Both the position numbers and the translations under genes were made by a program. Below are positions 11,973-22,085 of a stretch of 64,000 nucleotides of DNA, piece after piece. The notes beneath the pieces are model-generated. The model was not told where the DNA came from, did no database searches, and worked only from the letters and a program-made list of their open reading frames with translations. Position 1 is the stretch's first letter; the number at the start of each line of letters is the position of its first letter. The stretch spans positions 113,940 to 177,939 of the forward strand of contig MSJH02000479.1 in the NCBI GenBank assembly GCA_001931875.2, in the 5' to 3' direction. The stretch comes from Byssochlamys sp. IMV 00236 (lineage: Eukaryota > Ascomycota > Eurotiomycetes > Eurotiales > Thermoascaceae).

Positions 11973-12930
11973 GGTGTTCGGAGATTTTGGGGAGTGGTGT
12001 AGATCTTAAAAGCGACCTCTTAAGGTTTGGCTGGAATGTGAGCAACAAGAGCGATCCCCAGTTGTCTGGAATGACGACGGATCCGAACAACGAAGGATGC
12101 CGGATGGAATGACGGGAAAAGGGCCCAGCGAGAAAACGGAGCCGACGTAGAATAGTTGAAGCACAGGGAGTTGAAGAAGACTGAAGAAGCAGGAAATAGA
12201 TAGTTAGTCAACGTGTGAATATTAGTTATGCGTGAACGAATCCAGGAGGAAGAAAAGAAAAGAAACTGGCGAATTCTTTTGTTTATCTACTGCCCCAGCG
12301 AGGGCGACCGGGCAACGCTTGGCCGCCGTTTCTCGGCCCGTTCAAGACAGATTATTTTATTTCTTTTTATCTATTTAATAGTTCGTTTTGCTCATGAGCA
12401 CTGCAACACGACCAGCGATCTATCTCGACTGCAGAATCATGGGGGGAATCATCCTCTTGTCTGTTTAATTAATTACTCCGTACAACTGTCCGAAAGTGGC
12501 TCTCCTATCTCAGCCCTATCTAAGTATCTTGACTGACCCATCGAAAGCCCAGAACCTGCGATCGTCACGAACATACTTTATATAACTAGAGTAGGCAACG
12601 ATCGGATAGTGATAGTAGTGGCGTGTGGTAGTAGTACTGAGTATTATTATTATTATTAGTATTATTATTCTAGTAACCATGGTGTATACTCTTACCTATC
12701 ATCAACACATTACTCGAAAAGGATAAAGTGGCTCGCGTCCCGTCCGGAGCGCGTCCAACAACATCGCCCTCCAGCCTTTCTTTGTCGCTTTTTGACATCG
12801 ACAGCAACAGTACAACAGAGAGCACCGTTTCTCTGTTGTGAATTGATCCAGTATCTCTTCCAGGTAAATAATAATACCTGGCGTCGAATGCGCGACAACT
12901 GACTGGTTGCTTCGCAGCCCACTGCCAGAA
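11973..12930. promoter_or_regulatory. Divergent intergenic, E2 gene / chk1
   Basis: About 960 bp between two divergent cell-cycle genes. It includes a TAT microsatellite at 12641-12669 and AT-rich stretches. No convincing coding frame or RNA gene is seen. It presumably holds both promoters. Confidence 0.5.
12641..12669. repeat. TAT trinucleotide microsatellite
   Basis: About nine imperfect TAT units, about 260 bp upstream of the chk1 start codon. Confidence 0.85.
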
Positions 12931-14626
12931 ATGCATCACTCTCAACTCGCCCCGCTGCCAACGGACTTGCCCTTCCGGATAGTCTCCAGAACTATCGGTC
13001 AAGGCGCCTATGCTTGGTTAGTCTATCCCTCCACCCCATTGGGATACTTAACTATGGCTTGCAGACCGCCTGTTGCAAGACTCCGCTGACAGAAGCGTCG
13101 CGACGGCCAGCATCAAGAAAGCCTGTCCCATCCGCGAAGACAACCCTGTTTTCGCCGTCAAGTTCATCCACAAGGAATATGCCGCTCGCCATGGCCGAAT
13201 TAGTGCTCGTCAGCTCCAGATGGAGGTGACGGTCCATAAGCATATTGGCGACCACAACAACATCATATCCTTCTTTCACACGGGCGAAGATGCCACCTGG
13301 AGATGGATCGCCATGGAACTGGCCGAGGGAGGAGATCTCTTCGACAAGATCGAAGCAGACGAGGGCGTGGGTGAGGACATTGCGCACGTCTACTTTTCAC
13401 AGCTTATCAGCGCGGTAAGTTATATGCACTCTCGCGGGGTTGGACATCGAGACATCAAGCCGGAAAATATATTGCTGTCCGATGACGGCAACCTGAAGAT
13501 TGCCGATTTTGGGCTGGCCACCGTGTTCGAATACAACGGCAAGACGAAGCTGTGCACCACCCTCTGTGGAAGCCCTCCCTATATTGCGCCAGAGGTGATC
13601 ACGTGTAGCAACAAGGGCCAGGCCAAGGGTAAAGGATATCGTGCGGATCTGGCCGATATCTGGTCTTGTGGGGTAGTCCTCTTTGTCCTGCTGGCCGGTA
13701 ATACGCCATGGGACAGTCCGACGGAGAATAGCTACGAGTTCAGTGAGTACGTTGAGAAAAATGCGCGGACGACGGACGAACTCTGGAGAAAGCTACCGCC
13801 GGCTACCCTGTCGCTGCTGCGAGGGATGCTCAAAATCGATACGGACAGCCGATTCTCGATGGAGGACGTTCGGAGACACCCGTGGTTTACCCGTCCTAAC
13901 AAGTACCTATCCTCAGACGGTAGACTGAGAGACCCGATCAACCTGGCCACCACCATGTTTGAGTCGCTCCATATCGACTTTACGCAAGATCCTCTCGCTG
14001 GTTCGCGAAGCGGTACCCAATCATCCAGCCAGATGGATATCGAGTCAGCAAACGATATCGAAGCCAGGCTTTCGTCCACTCAACCGGAGATGCCAGCAGG
14101 GGATATGCTGATGGAGTGGGATGCTCCCTCGAACTTCGCCGCTAATGGCATGTCTTCAACCCAGCCGATGACCATGTCCTCCACGCAGAGTTTCCTCATG
14201 GCTGATCGTCTCGAAGACGAGCCGTCGATGTCCCAGTTCAGCCAGCACCCATCAGTGCCGCTGAGTCGCACTCAGAAGGCCCAGAAGTTCCGAGACATCG
14301 TTCCATCACGTCCTATGACGCGCTTCTTCTCCACCTGGGCGCTGAAGCTGCTCATCCCTCTCATTTGCGAAGCTCTCCACCGGCTTGGGGTTCCCGTGCC
14401 TTCCATCCCCAGCGTGTCTGCCGAAGACAGCTCTGCCGCAATCCGGGTGGCCACCAAAGACCAGCGGATGTGTGTGCTGCAGGGCAAGATCGTCATCGAG
14501 TATGTCTCGGAGGGATTGTTCGAGGTCGAATTCCTGAAAGTCAAAGGTGATCCGCTGGAATGGAGAAGATTTTTCAAGAAAGTGGCTATTTGCTGCCAGG
14601 ATGCGATCTATAAACCCGATAGTTGA
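12931..14626 (+). CDS. chk1: DNA-damage checkpoint kinase Chk1
   Basis: Ser/Thr effector kinase of the DNA-damage and replication checkpoint, normally activated by ATR-type kinase. Exon 1 is 12931-13016 and exon 2 is 13111-14626, giving 533 aa. I place the acceptor at 13110 (GGCCAG, with a CTGAC branch point just upstream), because it joins GQGAYA to CIKKACP and completes the glycine-rich loop; an earlier AG gives a frame break. Kinase motifs: GQGAYAC, lysine in FAVKFIHK, HRDIKPEN, DFG in IADFGLA, the CGSPPYIAPE activation segment and a DIWSCGV segment. Kinase domain is about residues 12-285. The linker (about 310-430) is rich in SQ and TQ dipeptides, the sites used by ATR/ATM kinases. The C-terminal ~110 residues end in a KA1-like autoregulatory region. 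The divergent neighbour is an APC-type E2. Confidence 0.93.
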
Positions 14627-15112
14627 GACTGGTGTTCTGGTTCTATTTGTCAGTCATTTACTAAATTGGAGGGCTTATGTACGATATATGATGGAGAGAC
14701 GGCTGTACGACCTGTATTTACGAGATTCAATGTGGACCGCTTGTACCGCTCTACAATATAGCTATAATAATTGGTTCTAGAACAATTAACTAACAACTAG
14801 TTCGTTGACAGAATTGGTAGGCCTTGTAGTGCCTATAGCCTTATATAGCGAGAGCAGTTCTTGGGTGTGGCCCAAGAATACTACATACCTAGTCTTTTGC
14901 TTCCTGGCGCAGCGGTTTAGCTCCTAGATTGGTCGTGACAGGCCTAGGCATAGTAGAAAGATATGGCCGGCGGACCACATATTTTTCAGCCCAATGAACT
15001 GAATATATCGCATACTATGAGTATTATCATTTTCGACTCTCTATCAGGTGACACTAGAGAAGATGTGCAAAAAAAAAAAAGTCGTAAATAAAAAGATAAA
15101 ACAAAAAAGAAA
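14627..15112. other. Intergenic, chk1 3' side to tRNA gene
   Basis: Contains the chk1 3' UTR, AT-rich sequence and an A homopolymer at about 15069-15080. A T-run on the minus strand at about 15104-15109 acts as Pol III terminator for the tRNA gene. No gene seen. Confidence 0.6.
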
Positions 15113-15263
15113 CGTCAGAGACAGGATTCGAACCCTTAACACTTGTTAGTTTTTGAAGTCACTCTTGAAGAGAGTAAGATAATACATACTGCGCACCCTA
15201 AGGTATTTGATGTCTCAAACATGGGGTTCAAGTCAAACGCGTTAACCACTCCGCCACTCTGAC
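15113..15263 (-). tRNA. tRNA-Ser (anticodon UGA) with a long intron
   Basis: On the minus strand, the 7-bp acceptor arms GTCAGAG (15263-15257) and CTCTGAC (15120-15114) pair perfectly, and discriminator base 73 is G, as expected for serine. The D arm has GCG/CGC stems with A14, G18G19 and A21. The anticodon stem is TTTGA, followed by loop CT-TGA-A. After position 37 the chain is interrupted. The best model removes 69 nt (15158-15226), letting TTTGA pair with TCAAA; a TAAC/GTTA mini-stem then forms the long class II variable arm. Internal promoters are good: A box TGGCGGAGTGG and B box GGTTCGAATCC. A six-T terminator follows the 3' end. The T stem is weak (one A-G mismatch, one G-U), so a pseudogene is possible. 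A 15-nt intron with an oversized variable arm is an alternative fold. Confidence 0.75.
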
Positions 15264-15557
15264 AGGTTATGTGTAATGCGCTATCCTTCGGTACATAAAC
15301 TCAACTTTCCATGTTTAGCATGTTCTACAATCATCGAGAACGCCACGTGACGACGGCCCAGTCCAAGCGAGCGGCCCAGCAGCGCCTGCGGGGGAAGTTC
15401 TGGACTAAGGGATCGCCTCCAGTGTTAGCGATAATCCCCCCTCGGGATGTTTATCGTCAGAACTCTGGTGTTTTTGAGTACTTCTCTTCTTTTTTCGTAA
15501 TATGCTTTATGTCATGTTGTTCTTGGAGGCAGCCGTCAACGTCTCCTTCTTTTATCC

Positions 15558-17665
15558 ATGGACAGACTCCCCGTAGAAATCGTCTCTAAAATCATCGATT
15601 GTAAGTATGAGATAAACACTCCATATCGGCGTTATCGACCCCCGCTTGGACTTCTTTTCCCACTCACCTCCCTCCCCACGTCTATTGCGAATTGCGGAGG
15701 CTCATACATGTACTGTCACTTTCAGATCTTACTCCGCGAGAGCAGGTTCAGCTCCAGCTGGTCTCGAGGCGCTTCCTTGCTCTTGCCCGAGACAATCACC
15801 TGTGGAGGCTGCACTGCTACGAGGCATCATGGGCCTCGAAGACGGATGCAGTTTCAGCCCGACCGGCGTCTGAAAGCCTTCATACATCCTCCGTTGCGCC
15901 GCTTAGTTCGCTAGGGCCAGGCTCGCTCCGATTCTTGATCCAACCCCGGACACGATCGAACGGTGGTGGAGTGACAGGACACACGGCCCAGCGTTCCTCC
16001 TTGGGCAGGAGGTCGAGAGCTGCAGCAGAGTGGGATCCTTCGTATGAGACGGAAGATGTGGACTGGTATTCGGAGTATATCGACCGGCATGGGCCCATCT
16101 CATTTAGTTGGTTGCAGCAGCCCTATACGGTCAACGAGTCACGACGGAAGAAAGAATTCTGCGATGTGAAGGGCATGGGACTGTTTCGGGACTGGAGCTC
16201 TGCGAGGGAAGATAAGGTCGTCGCACCCGTGGATAACGGGGGCGTGGTCATTTGGGATCTGAACTATTCGCACGCCAACAATACGCAGACGAGGAAAGGG
16301 AGGATTGTGGGTTCCAGTGCTCCTGGGGTTCTTTTAACAGACACGTCAGGAAGGAGTAGAACGACAACCTTGGAGTTCACCAATATTGGTGAGTGCATGA
16401 GCGTCGATTCGATCAGTCGGAGGGCCTACATAGCGGTGGGGAACGTCCTCAACGAGATCGATTTGGAGACTCTGAGGTTGGTGTCTCAGAAGAGATATGC
16501 GTGGTCGATCTTTGCCATGTCGCAGGAGACGGATTATTCAGTGCCTTTGACACTAGCGACTACTCTCAGTCTACACATATACGATTCTAGGCTTCCGGCA
16601 CGCGAGGAAGAGGCAGAGATCAGTCTCCGGTGCGAGAGAGAGCCATCTCCTTTCCTGTCTGCGTCGAGCGTCTACCCACGACCCGATTCCCCCTACTTCC
16701 AGCTCCAAGCGGATGGCCAACCTCCTCATCGCATACGCAGTCCGGATCCGTCAGATGTGGGCACCAACTATGCTCCTCTCTTCCAACCCGGGCCTCTCTC
16801 GATATTGCACCCTCCCGCGCCACATGTAAATACGATTCTGCTGGCCGGGCGCTTCCCCAGTATTCTCTCCTACGACCGCCGTTTCTTCCCACAACTGCAG
16901 AGCACGGTGCATTCAGGAGGCCGGCTGTGCGGGCTAGCTTCGATACCAGCACCCAAGTTCCCCGTCTCATCAGATGCCACATGGCCACCATCACATAAAA
17001 TAGTTGCGTGCGGCGAATACAACGGAAAGGGCTCTCTCGAGCTATACGATCTCACTTCTTCTGCGGCAGAAACGAACAATGAGCTGTCCAATGAGTCCTC
17101 CACACTGTCACCGCCAAGATACCAGAATCGCCAGAGTGCCGCCAGTTCCAAGCTGCTTTCTGTGGCCTCCCATGGGACACGGATTGCATATTCTGACTCT
17201 GAGGGGAACATCAAGTGGGTAGAGAGGGATGGACGTGGGGAGGTTCGTCGATTCAATATCAATTCGTACCATGCTAGGACTCCGAATCGACAAGACTCTA
17301 CCGAGCAGAGAGGTTTCGACGAGACGAGTGGGTCACGACTATTTCCCAATCATCCCAGCGATGAAGGTGATGTGGCACGTAAGATTCTCCCTACGGGTGC
17401 AAATCTGACGGGTGACGAGCTTCTTGTGTGGACGGGGGACCGGATCGGACGTATCAGATTCGCAGCGAATCCCGACGACTCCATGGACGAAGAGGACGAC
17501 GAAGTGTTCTCCGACGATGGCCTTGATCCTGTTTCTCGTCAAGAACGACGACACACTAGACAAGAGGAAAAAATGCGAGAGCAAGAATACTCGGAAATGA
17601 TGCGTCGGGCACTCGAAATGCAAGGAGACGAAGTGATATGGATGGGAAGGCTAGGTATGGCGTGA
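15558..17665 (+). CDS. F-box protein with predicted propeller-like C-terminal region
   Basis: Predicted substrate-recognition subunit of an SCF ubiquitin ligase. Exon 1 is 15558-15600, the intron 15601-15725 (125 nt), and exon 2 is 15726-17665, giving 660 aa. Splicing creates an uninterrupted F-box at residues 1-45: LPVEIVSKIIDYLTPREQVQ followed by LVSRRFLALARDNHLWR. Without the splice the frame starts in the intron and loses half the F-box. Residues about 150-520 contain scattered short beta-like repeats (for example NGGVVIWDLN and GSLELYDLTS), which look like a degenerate WD40-type propeller; this is an inference. Residues 585-605 are acidic, and the tail is a charged helix with EEKMREQEYSEMMRRALEMQ. 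I recognise it as a fungal F-box protein but not a characterised one. The tRNA-Ser gene lies about 300 bp upstream on the other strand. Confidence 0.82.
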
Positions 17666-18761
17666 TCACCGCTCGCGTTCATAACCTGAAGCTTGTGGCT
17701 GGACAGGGGAGGTTCAGATGGACGGTCCATCTGCGGGCATCCTCTTTTTTGTCTCGAGCCAAGCGTATAGAGAAGGACTTGTCTTCTTGGATGCATTGAT
17801 GCGTTCATCATACTAACCATACACAGGCCGATCCGGAGTTTTTGGATAATTCCTAGCAATAGTTAGGCATTAGATGGCGCGATCGATTCTTGCAGTCCAC
17901 AGTCAACCGTGATGCGTCTGGCGAGGGTGAAAGCAGGATTAGTTTCGGGGTATCTATTGCATAGATGAAAGATATATAAAATAATCGTCTATATCATGCG
18001 TCTGGGAGCGAGAGACTTCTGTCCGGTCTTTATCTACTCTTATACTTACTTATATATATCTACGGGTCTCACAATTAATTTCCTTCTTATTATTTACAAT
18101 CACTAGTTAGTAAGTAGCTTCTCCTGTCTACCTCTACTGGCATAAATAAAAATGGACACTTCTTGGCCAAGTAATAACTAATACATAATTCCGTTGAGTC
18201 AGCTCCTCTGTCTGAGGCCGCAACCAAGTAGAGTAACTAAGTACTACTAAGTCGAGTAATACTAAATAATAATAATCGATGCCGGAAAGCCCCGCGCCAA
18301 GTGGGCTGGCCAGAAGTGGGCTGTTGCTGATTAAGTACTTAACTGAGATTGCCTCATCTCTGCCAAACGCTGCTGGACTGTAACTATACATACATTCCTT
18401 GAGAAGGCACTTTTCTATTCCGTCTCTATTGAATTAGACCAAGAACTCTTTACAGACGCGGTTTCGCAAGAAAGCGGGATTGCCCTCACCACCGACGCTG
18501 CAATTTTCTTCTCCGCACTCCATCGCCTCCGCACGGGTTGACGGATTAATACAGACTTGCGCGGCAAAGACTCATTCTCGTCTTCTGTGACTGTGACTTG
18601 TGACTGTGACTCTGCTCCAGAAAAGCGCTCAATTACTTTGCAGATCACTGTTTATTACGCCGGATTCTCAGCCCGTCTTATTCCCTTCCTGTCACGAATT
18701 CTTACCCACGACTCCTCGGTTCCCCGCTTGCGTGAGGGAAAGCCGATCTCCTAACTACACC
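17666..18761. other. Intergenic, F-box gene to RIB3
   Basis: About 1.1 kb with the F-box 3' UTR and the RIB3 promoter/5' UTR. AT-rich runs around 17970-18280 contain short TAT and TAC repeats. Short frames on the minus strand have no family resemblance. No RNA gene seen. Confidence 0.55.
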
Positions 18762-19689
18762 ATGCCTGCTGCTCCGGATCTGCCTCTCCAATTCGACTCC
18801 ATTGAGGATACGATACAATCTTTCAGTATGTTTGTTCTGTAATCTGTCCCTCCCGAGGACTTGGGAGACCGGATCGTGCCGGATTCGGCCTGCAAATGGC
18901 CCATGATGTGAACTCCTCGGCTTGGATACTAACGAGACGCCATTTGAACAGAAAACGGAGAATTCATCGTGGTGCTCGATTCCCAGGATCGCGAAAATGA
19001 AGGCGATCTCATCATAGCTGCGGACTCCGTGACGGATGCGAAGATGGCTTTCTTGGTCCGCTATACGAGGTAAATTCATCTATAGCGCGGAGCGCATGGA
19101 ACTCAAATCATTATTTTTATTTCTTTTAAACATGACGAGCTGACTCTATGTTCTATGTAGTGGACTTATCTGCGCGCCGATCAGCCCTGAGCTCACAACC
19201 AAGCTATCCTTGCCCCAGATGGTTGTCGAGAACGCAGACCCGAAAGGAACCGCCTATACCGTGTCCATTGACTCGAGCGACCCCTCCATCACGACCGGTA
19301 TCTCTGCGCATGACCGCGCTCTTACCTGCCGCACACTTGCCTCTCCCGACGCTCGCCCCGACAGCTTCCGACGACCAGGCCACATTATCCCTCTCCGAGC
19401 ACGACCAGGCGGCGTCCGGGAACGAACGGGTCACACCGAAGCTGCGGTCGAATTCTGTCGATTGGCAAACAAGCCCCTGGCGGCCGTCATTGCGGAACTG
19501 GTCGAGGACGGCGAGGAAGTTGCCGGCGTGGCCGAACTCCGCGGCAACAACGGCATGATGCGCCGAGACAGCTGTTTAAAATTCGGCAAGAAATGGGGCT
19601 TGAAAGTCTGCACGATCGAGGATTTAGTGGAATATGTTGAGAAGATTGAGGGATCTGGCTCAAATCCGGTCTTGAATGGAAAGCATTAA
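18762..19689 (+). CDS. RIB3: 3,4-dihydroxy-2-butanone 4-phosphate synthase (riboflavin biosynthesis)
   Basis: Converts ribulose 5-phosphate to 3,4-dihydroxy-2-butanone 4-phosphate plus formate, supplying the four-carbon unit of riboflavin. Exons: 18762-18825, 18952-19069, 19161-19689, giving 236 aa. Introns are 126 nt (TACTAAC branch point) and 91 nt. The first junction gives IQSF-KNGEFIVV, the second [11 protein letters not shown]. Family motifs: the acidic metal-binding segment [13 protein letters not shown], the substrate loop [20 protein letters not shown], the catalytic [13 protein letters not shown] helix, and [10 protein letters not shown] near the end. Length equals that of typical monofunctional fungal enzymes, with no GTP cyclohydrolase II fusion. 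The gene is convergent with TFIIE beta. Confidence 0.95.
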
Positions 19690-20564
19690 GTTTCTGTTTT
19701 CTATGAAGGAAATGGCGCGCTCTTATATATTGATATATAGAATACTGAGATGATCTCTGGTAGATCAAATCAAATGTGTATTTGGTGTATACTGTTCTGG
19801 GGGGGCTGAAGTCATTATATACAAGAAAAAAAAAATAAGAAGAAAGAGAAGACCAAAGAGTTGGCGAGATGAGATTTTTTCTTTTTCGCATATACGTTAT
19901 TACTTCATCGTTTTATATATATTTTTCTTTTACATATACATATTCTCATCTATGTTCGCGTTGTCGACTTCATGCATCTTTCTACTACTCCTTTTCCCTC
20001 TCAAAAATAGTCCTTGGACTGTGGCTTTTATGTTTCTCCGTGAAGAATTAGCTCTGCTACTTATTCTACTGTAATATATATAAAGATTATAACTAGTTCT
20101 ACGGTAAGAACTGGGAAAAGTGGCATTCGAGATGATATTCAATTTTTATTTCTCTTTTCCTTTAAGGGGTATCTGATTTTTGATTTTTTATGATTTATGT
20201 TCCAATAAATCCGCGCTTCAAGTGCAGTGTAGTGGAAAGAATAATAGACATGTCCTGTTTTGTTGGTGTTAGTAGAATTGTTTCTTTGGTGGTACTGAGT
20301 TGATGTCAAGTTAAAAGTCGCAAACGAACACATAAGGCAATATGGTCAGCCTCGTTTTTCTTCGAGGGCATGTTCTAGATGAAGCAGGACTGTAGGGGAA
20401 AAATGAAAAAGGAATAGAAGAAGGGATAGAGGTCTCCGATAACTTGACCAGACCAAGCCGAAATAAACCAGAGCGCCGGGAAATGCAAATTGATCATTCA
20501 TAAGTCAGATGCAGGATTGTTTGAGCCCGGAAATAAGAGGCTCCCAGACGTAGGCTCTGCTCGT
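19690..20564. other. Convergent intergenic, RIB3 / TFIIE beta
   Basis: An AT-rich 875-bp spacer with the 3' UTRs of both genes, including an A run near 19826. Several small frames are low-complexity chance frames. No gene seen. Confidence 0.6.
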
Positions 20565-21461
20565 CTACCGCTTCAGATGAGAGTAGTCCCTCAGGATACC
20601 CATCATGTGGGTATTGGTGGTTTTACCACTTCGTCGAGGTTTCTTGGTCTTCTTCATTTCAAACTTTGGCCGCGCCTTGACGACCTTGTTCTTGTTCGTG
20701 GGAGTGATACCGGCCTTTTCCAGCTCCTCCGTCACAGTCTGCTGGTCAGGAACCTTGATCTTCTCCCAGATCTGCTTGAATTCATCGTCAAAGCGCTGCA
20801 TAAGGGACGGATCATTGGCCCACACCATCTTGGCGTGGTCGTCCTTCTTGTTCCGCGTAACGAGCAGTTTTCCTTCCTTCTCCAGCTGGTTGATCGTGTC
20901 TTCCACGTTGGGCCAACCCTCTCGAAGCTCTCGTACGTTCATACCAGCGGCCGTGGGCTGCGACTGTAACTTCTTCAACAGCTGTTCCGCGTTGCGGATA
21001 TTGTGCGGCGGACGGAAGCTGAACGTGCCTTCGCCGTTGGCGCCCTTCGGGTCATATTGAACCTTCTCGTGAACCTGGAGAATGCTACGGAGAGCATGGA
21101 TATATCCCTGATCGTTCGCGCGGTGCTGGAGGGAGAGGTATGAGACGATATCGGAGAACTTGAGAGGTACGCCCTTCGCTTTCATGTGCTCAATCGCAAA
21201 GAGGACCTGCGTCATGATATCCTTGCCCGTGCCTGTGTTCGCGGGCTGCGAGTACACAATATCCGCATCATGCCGCCGTCGTTTTGGATCGCCAGTAGGT
21301 GTAGAAGTTCCTGAAGATGGAGGCTGGGAACTGCTGGCAGAGACCCCAGATCCCGCGACGACGCCGTTGCTGCCAGCGGTGCGCTTCTGCTGGGGGAGGC
21401 GCCCCGCGGCGTCAACGACATTTGCGTTGAAGCTTTTGATCTGTTGTTGTAGATACGACAT
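20565..21461 (-). CDS. TFA2: Transcription initiation factor TFIIE, beta subunit
   Basis: Small subunit of TFIIE, which recruits and regulates TFIIH at RNA polymerase II promoters in the nucleus. Single exon, 298 aa. The N-terminal ~85 residues are Ser/Gly/Pro-rich and disordered, with a basic DPKRRRHD patch. Then come two winged-helix modules: about 95-160 (DIMTQVLFAIEHMKAKGVPL, YLSLQHRANDQGYIHAL) and about 165-225 (NAEQLLKKLQSQP and LEKEGKLLVTRNKKDDHAKM). The C-terminal region has the helix EFKQIWEKIKVPDQQTVTEE and a basic KMKKTKKPRRSGK-like tail (seen as FEMKKTKKPRRSGKTTNTHM), typical of TFIIE beta. Full-length for the family. Divergent from the Mlp1 gene, with 624 bp between the starts. 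Confidence 0.93.
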   Translation of the reverse strand: MSYLQQQIKSFNANVVDAAGRLPQQKRTAGSNGVVAGSGVSASSSQPPSSGTSTPTGDPKRRRHDADIVYSQPANTGTGKDIMTQVLFAIEHMKAKGVPLKFSDIVSYLSLQHRANDQGYIHALRSILQVHEKVQYDPKGANGEGTFSFRPPHNIRNAEQLLKKLQSQPTAAGMNVRELREGWPNVEDTINQLEKEGKLLVTRNKKDDHAKMVWANDPSLMQRFDDEFKQIWEKIKVPDQQTVTEELEKAGITPTNKNKVVKARPKFEMKKTKKPRRSGKTTNTHMMGILRDYSHLKR

Positions 21462-22085
21462 GGTGGGAACCGCAACGTATTACGTGGGATCAGCCTCGCT
21501 GGGCACTGGTGAATATCAGATAGGGTCCAAGGCCCTGCCTCGACGGAACTAGGCCGGCGAGGAAAAGGCTTAGGCAGACACGCTCGAGAGAGTCAATAAA
21601 TTCGTCTGACAGGTAAGCAAAGAGGCTGCTGAAAGTGTCTCCAGCGGTAACAGTGAGGCAGTAGCCGCGGAGAAGCGAGTCGAGGTCTGATATCAAGTGA
21701 AGCCACTCTGAGGAGTTCATGAACGCGGCGACGTCACGTGGCCACCAACCACCGGCGCTAACCCGACCGGGACGACAAGCAGCAGCTGGGAAACCGCCCG
21801 CAAGTTCCAAGTCGAGTGAAGCTCTCTTCCTTTAGTTAGTTATCCAGGCCACTGCATTCACCCTTCAGGGTTGCTGGTCATCTCAACATTCCCTTTGTCT
21901 GTATTTTCTTCATCCATCTTTTGTTAGCTGCGATATGTCCTAGACTTGTCGTTGGAGCGTTGAGTGCACCAATACCAACAGTGCACATCGCGCGCGACGT
22001 GGACCCGTCACTACGCATCGAGCTTTTCCACTCTCAACAGCTCCCTGCTACATACGGTGGCACAGAGTGCTGAAGCGTGGTAGCC
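21462..22085. promoter_or_regulatory. Divergent promoter region, TFIIE beta / MLP1
   Basis: A 624-bp spacer between divergent starts, GC-balanced. A frame on the minus strand (21490-21810) has no ATG start or family match. Nothing else seen. Confidence 0.5.

Noticed and set aside
13017..13110. Apparent N-terminus of Chk1 starting LQDSADRSVATAS
   Set aside because: It lies in the intron. Only the acceptor at 13110 gives the conserved glycine loop GQGAYAC followed by IKKACP.
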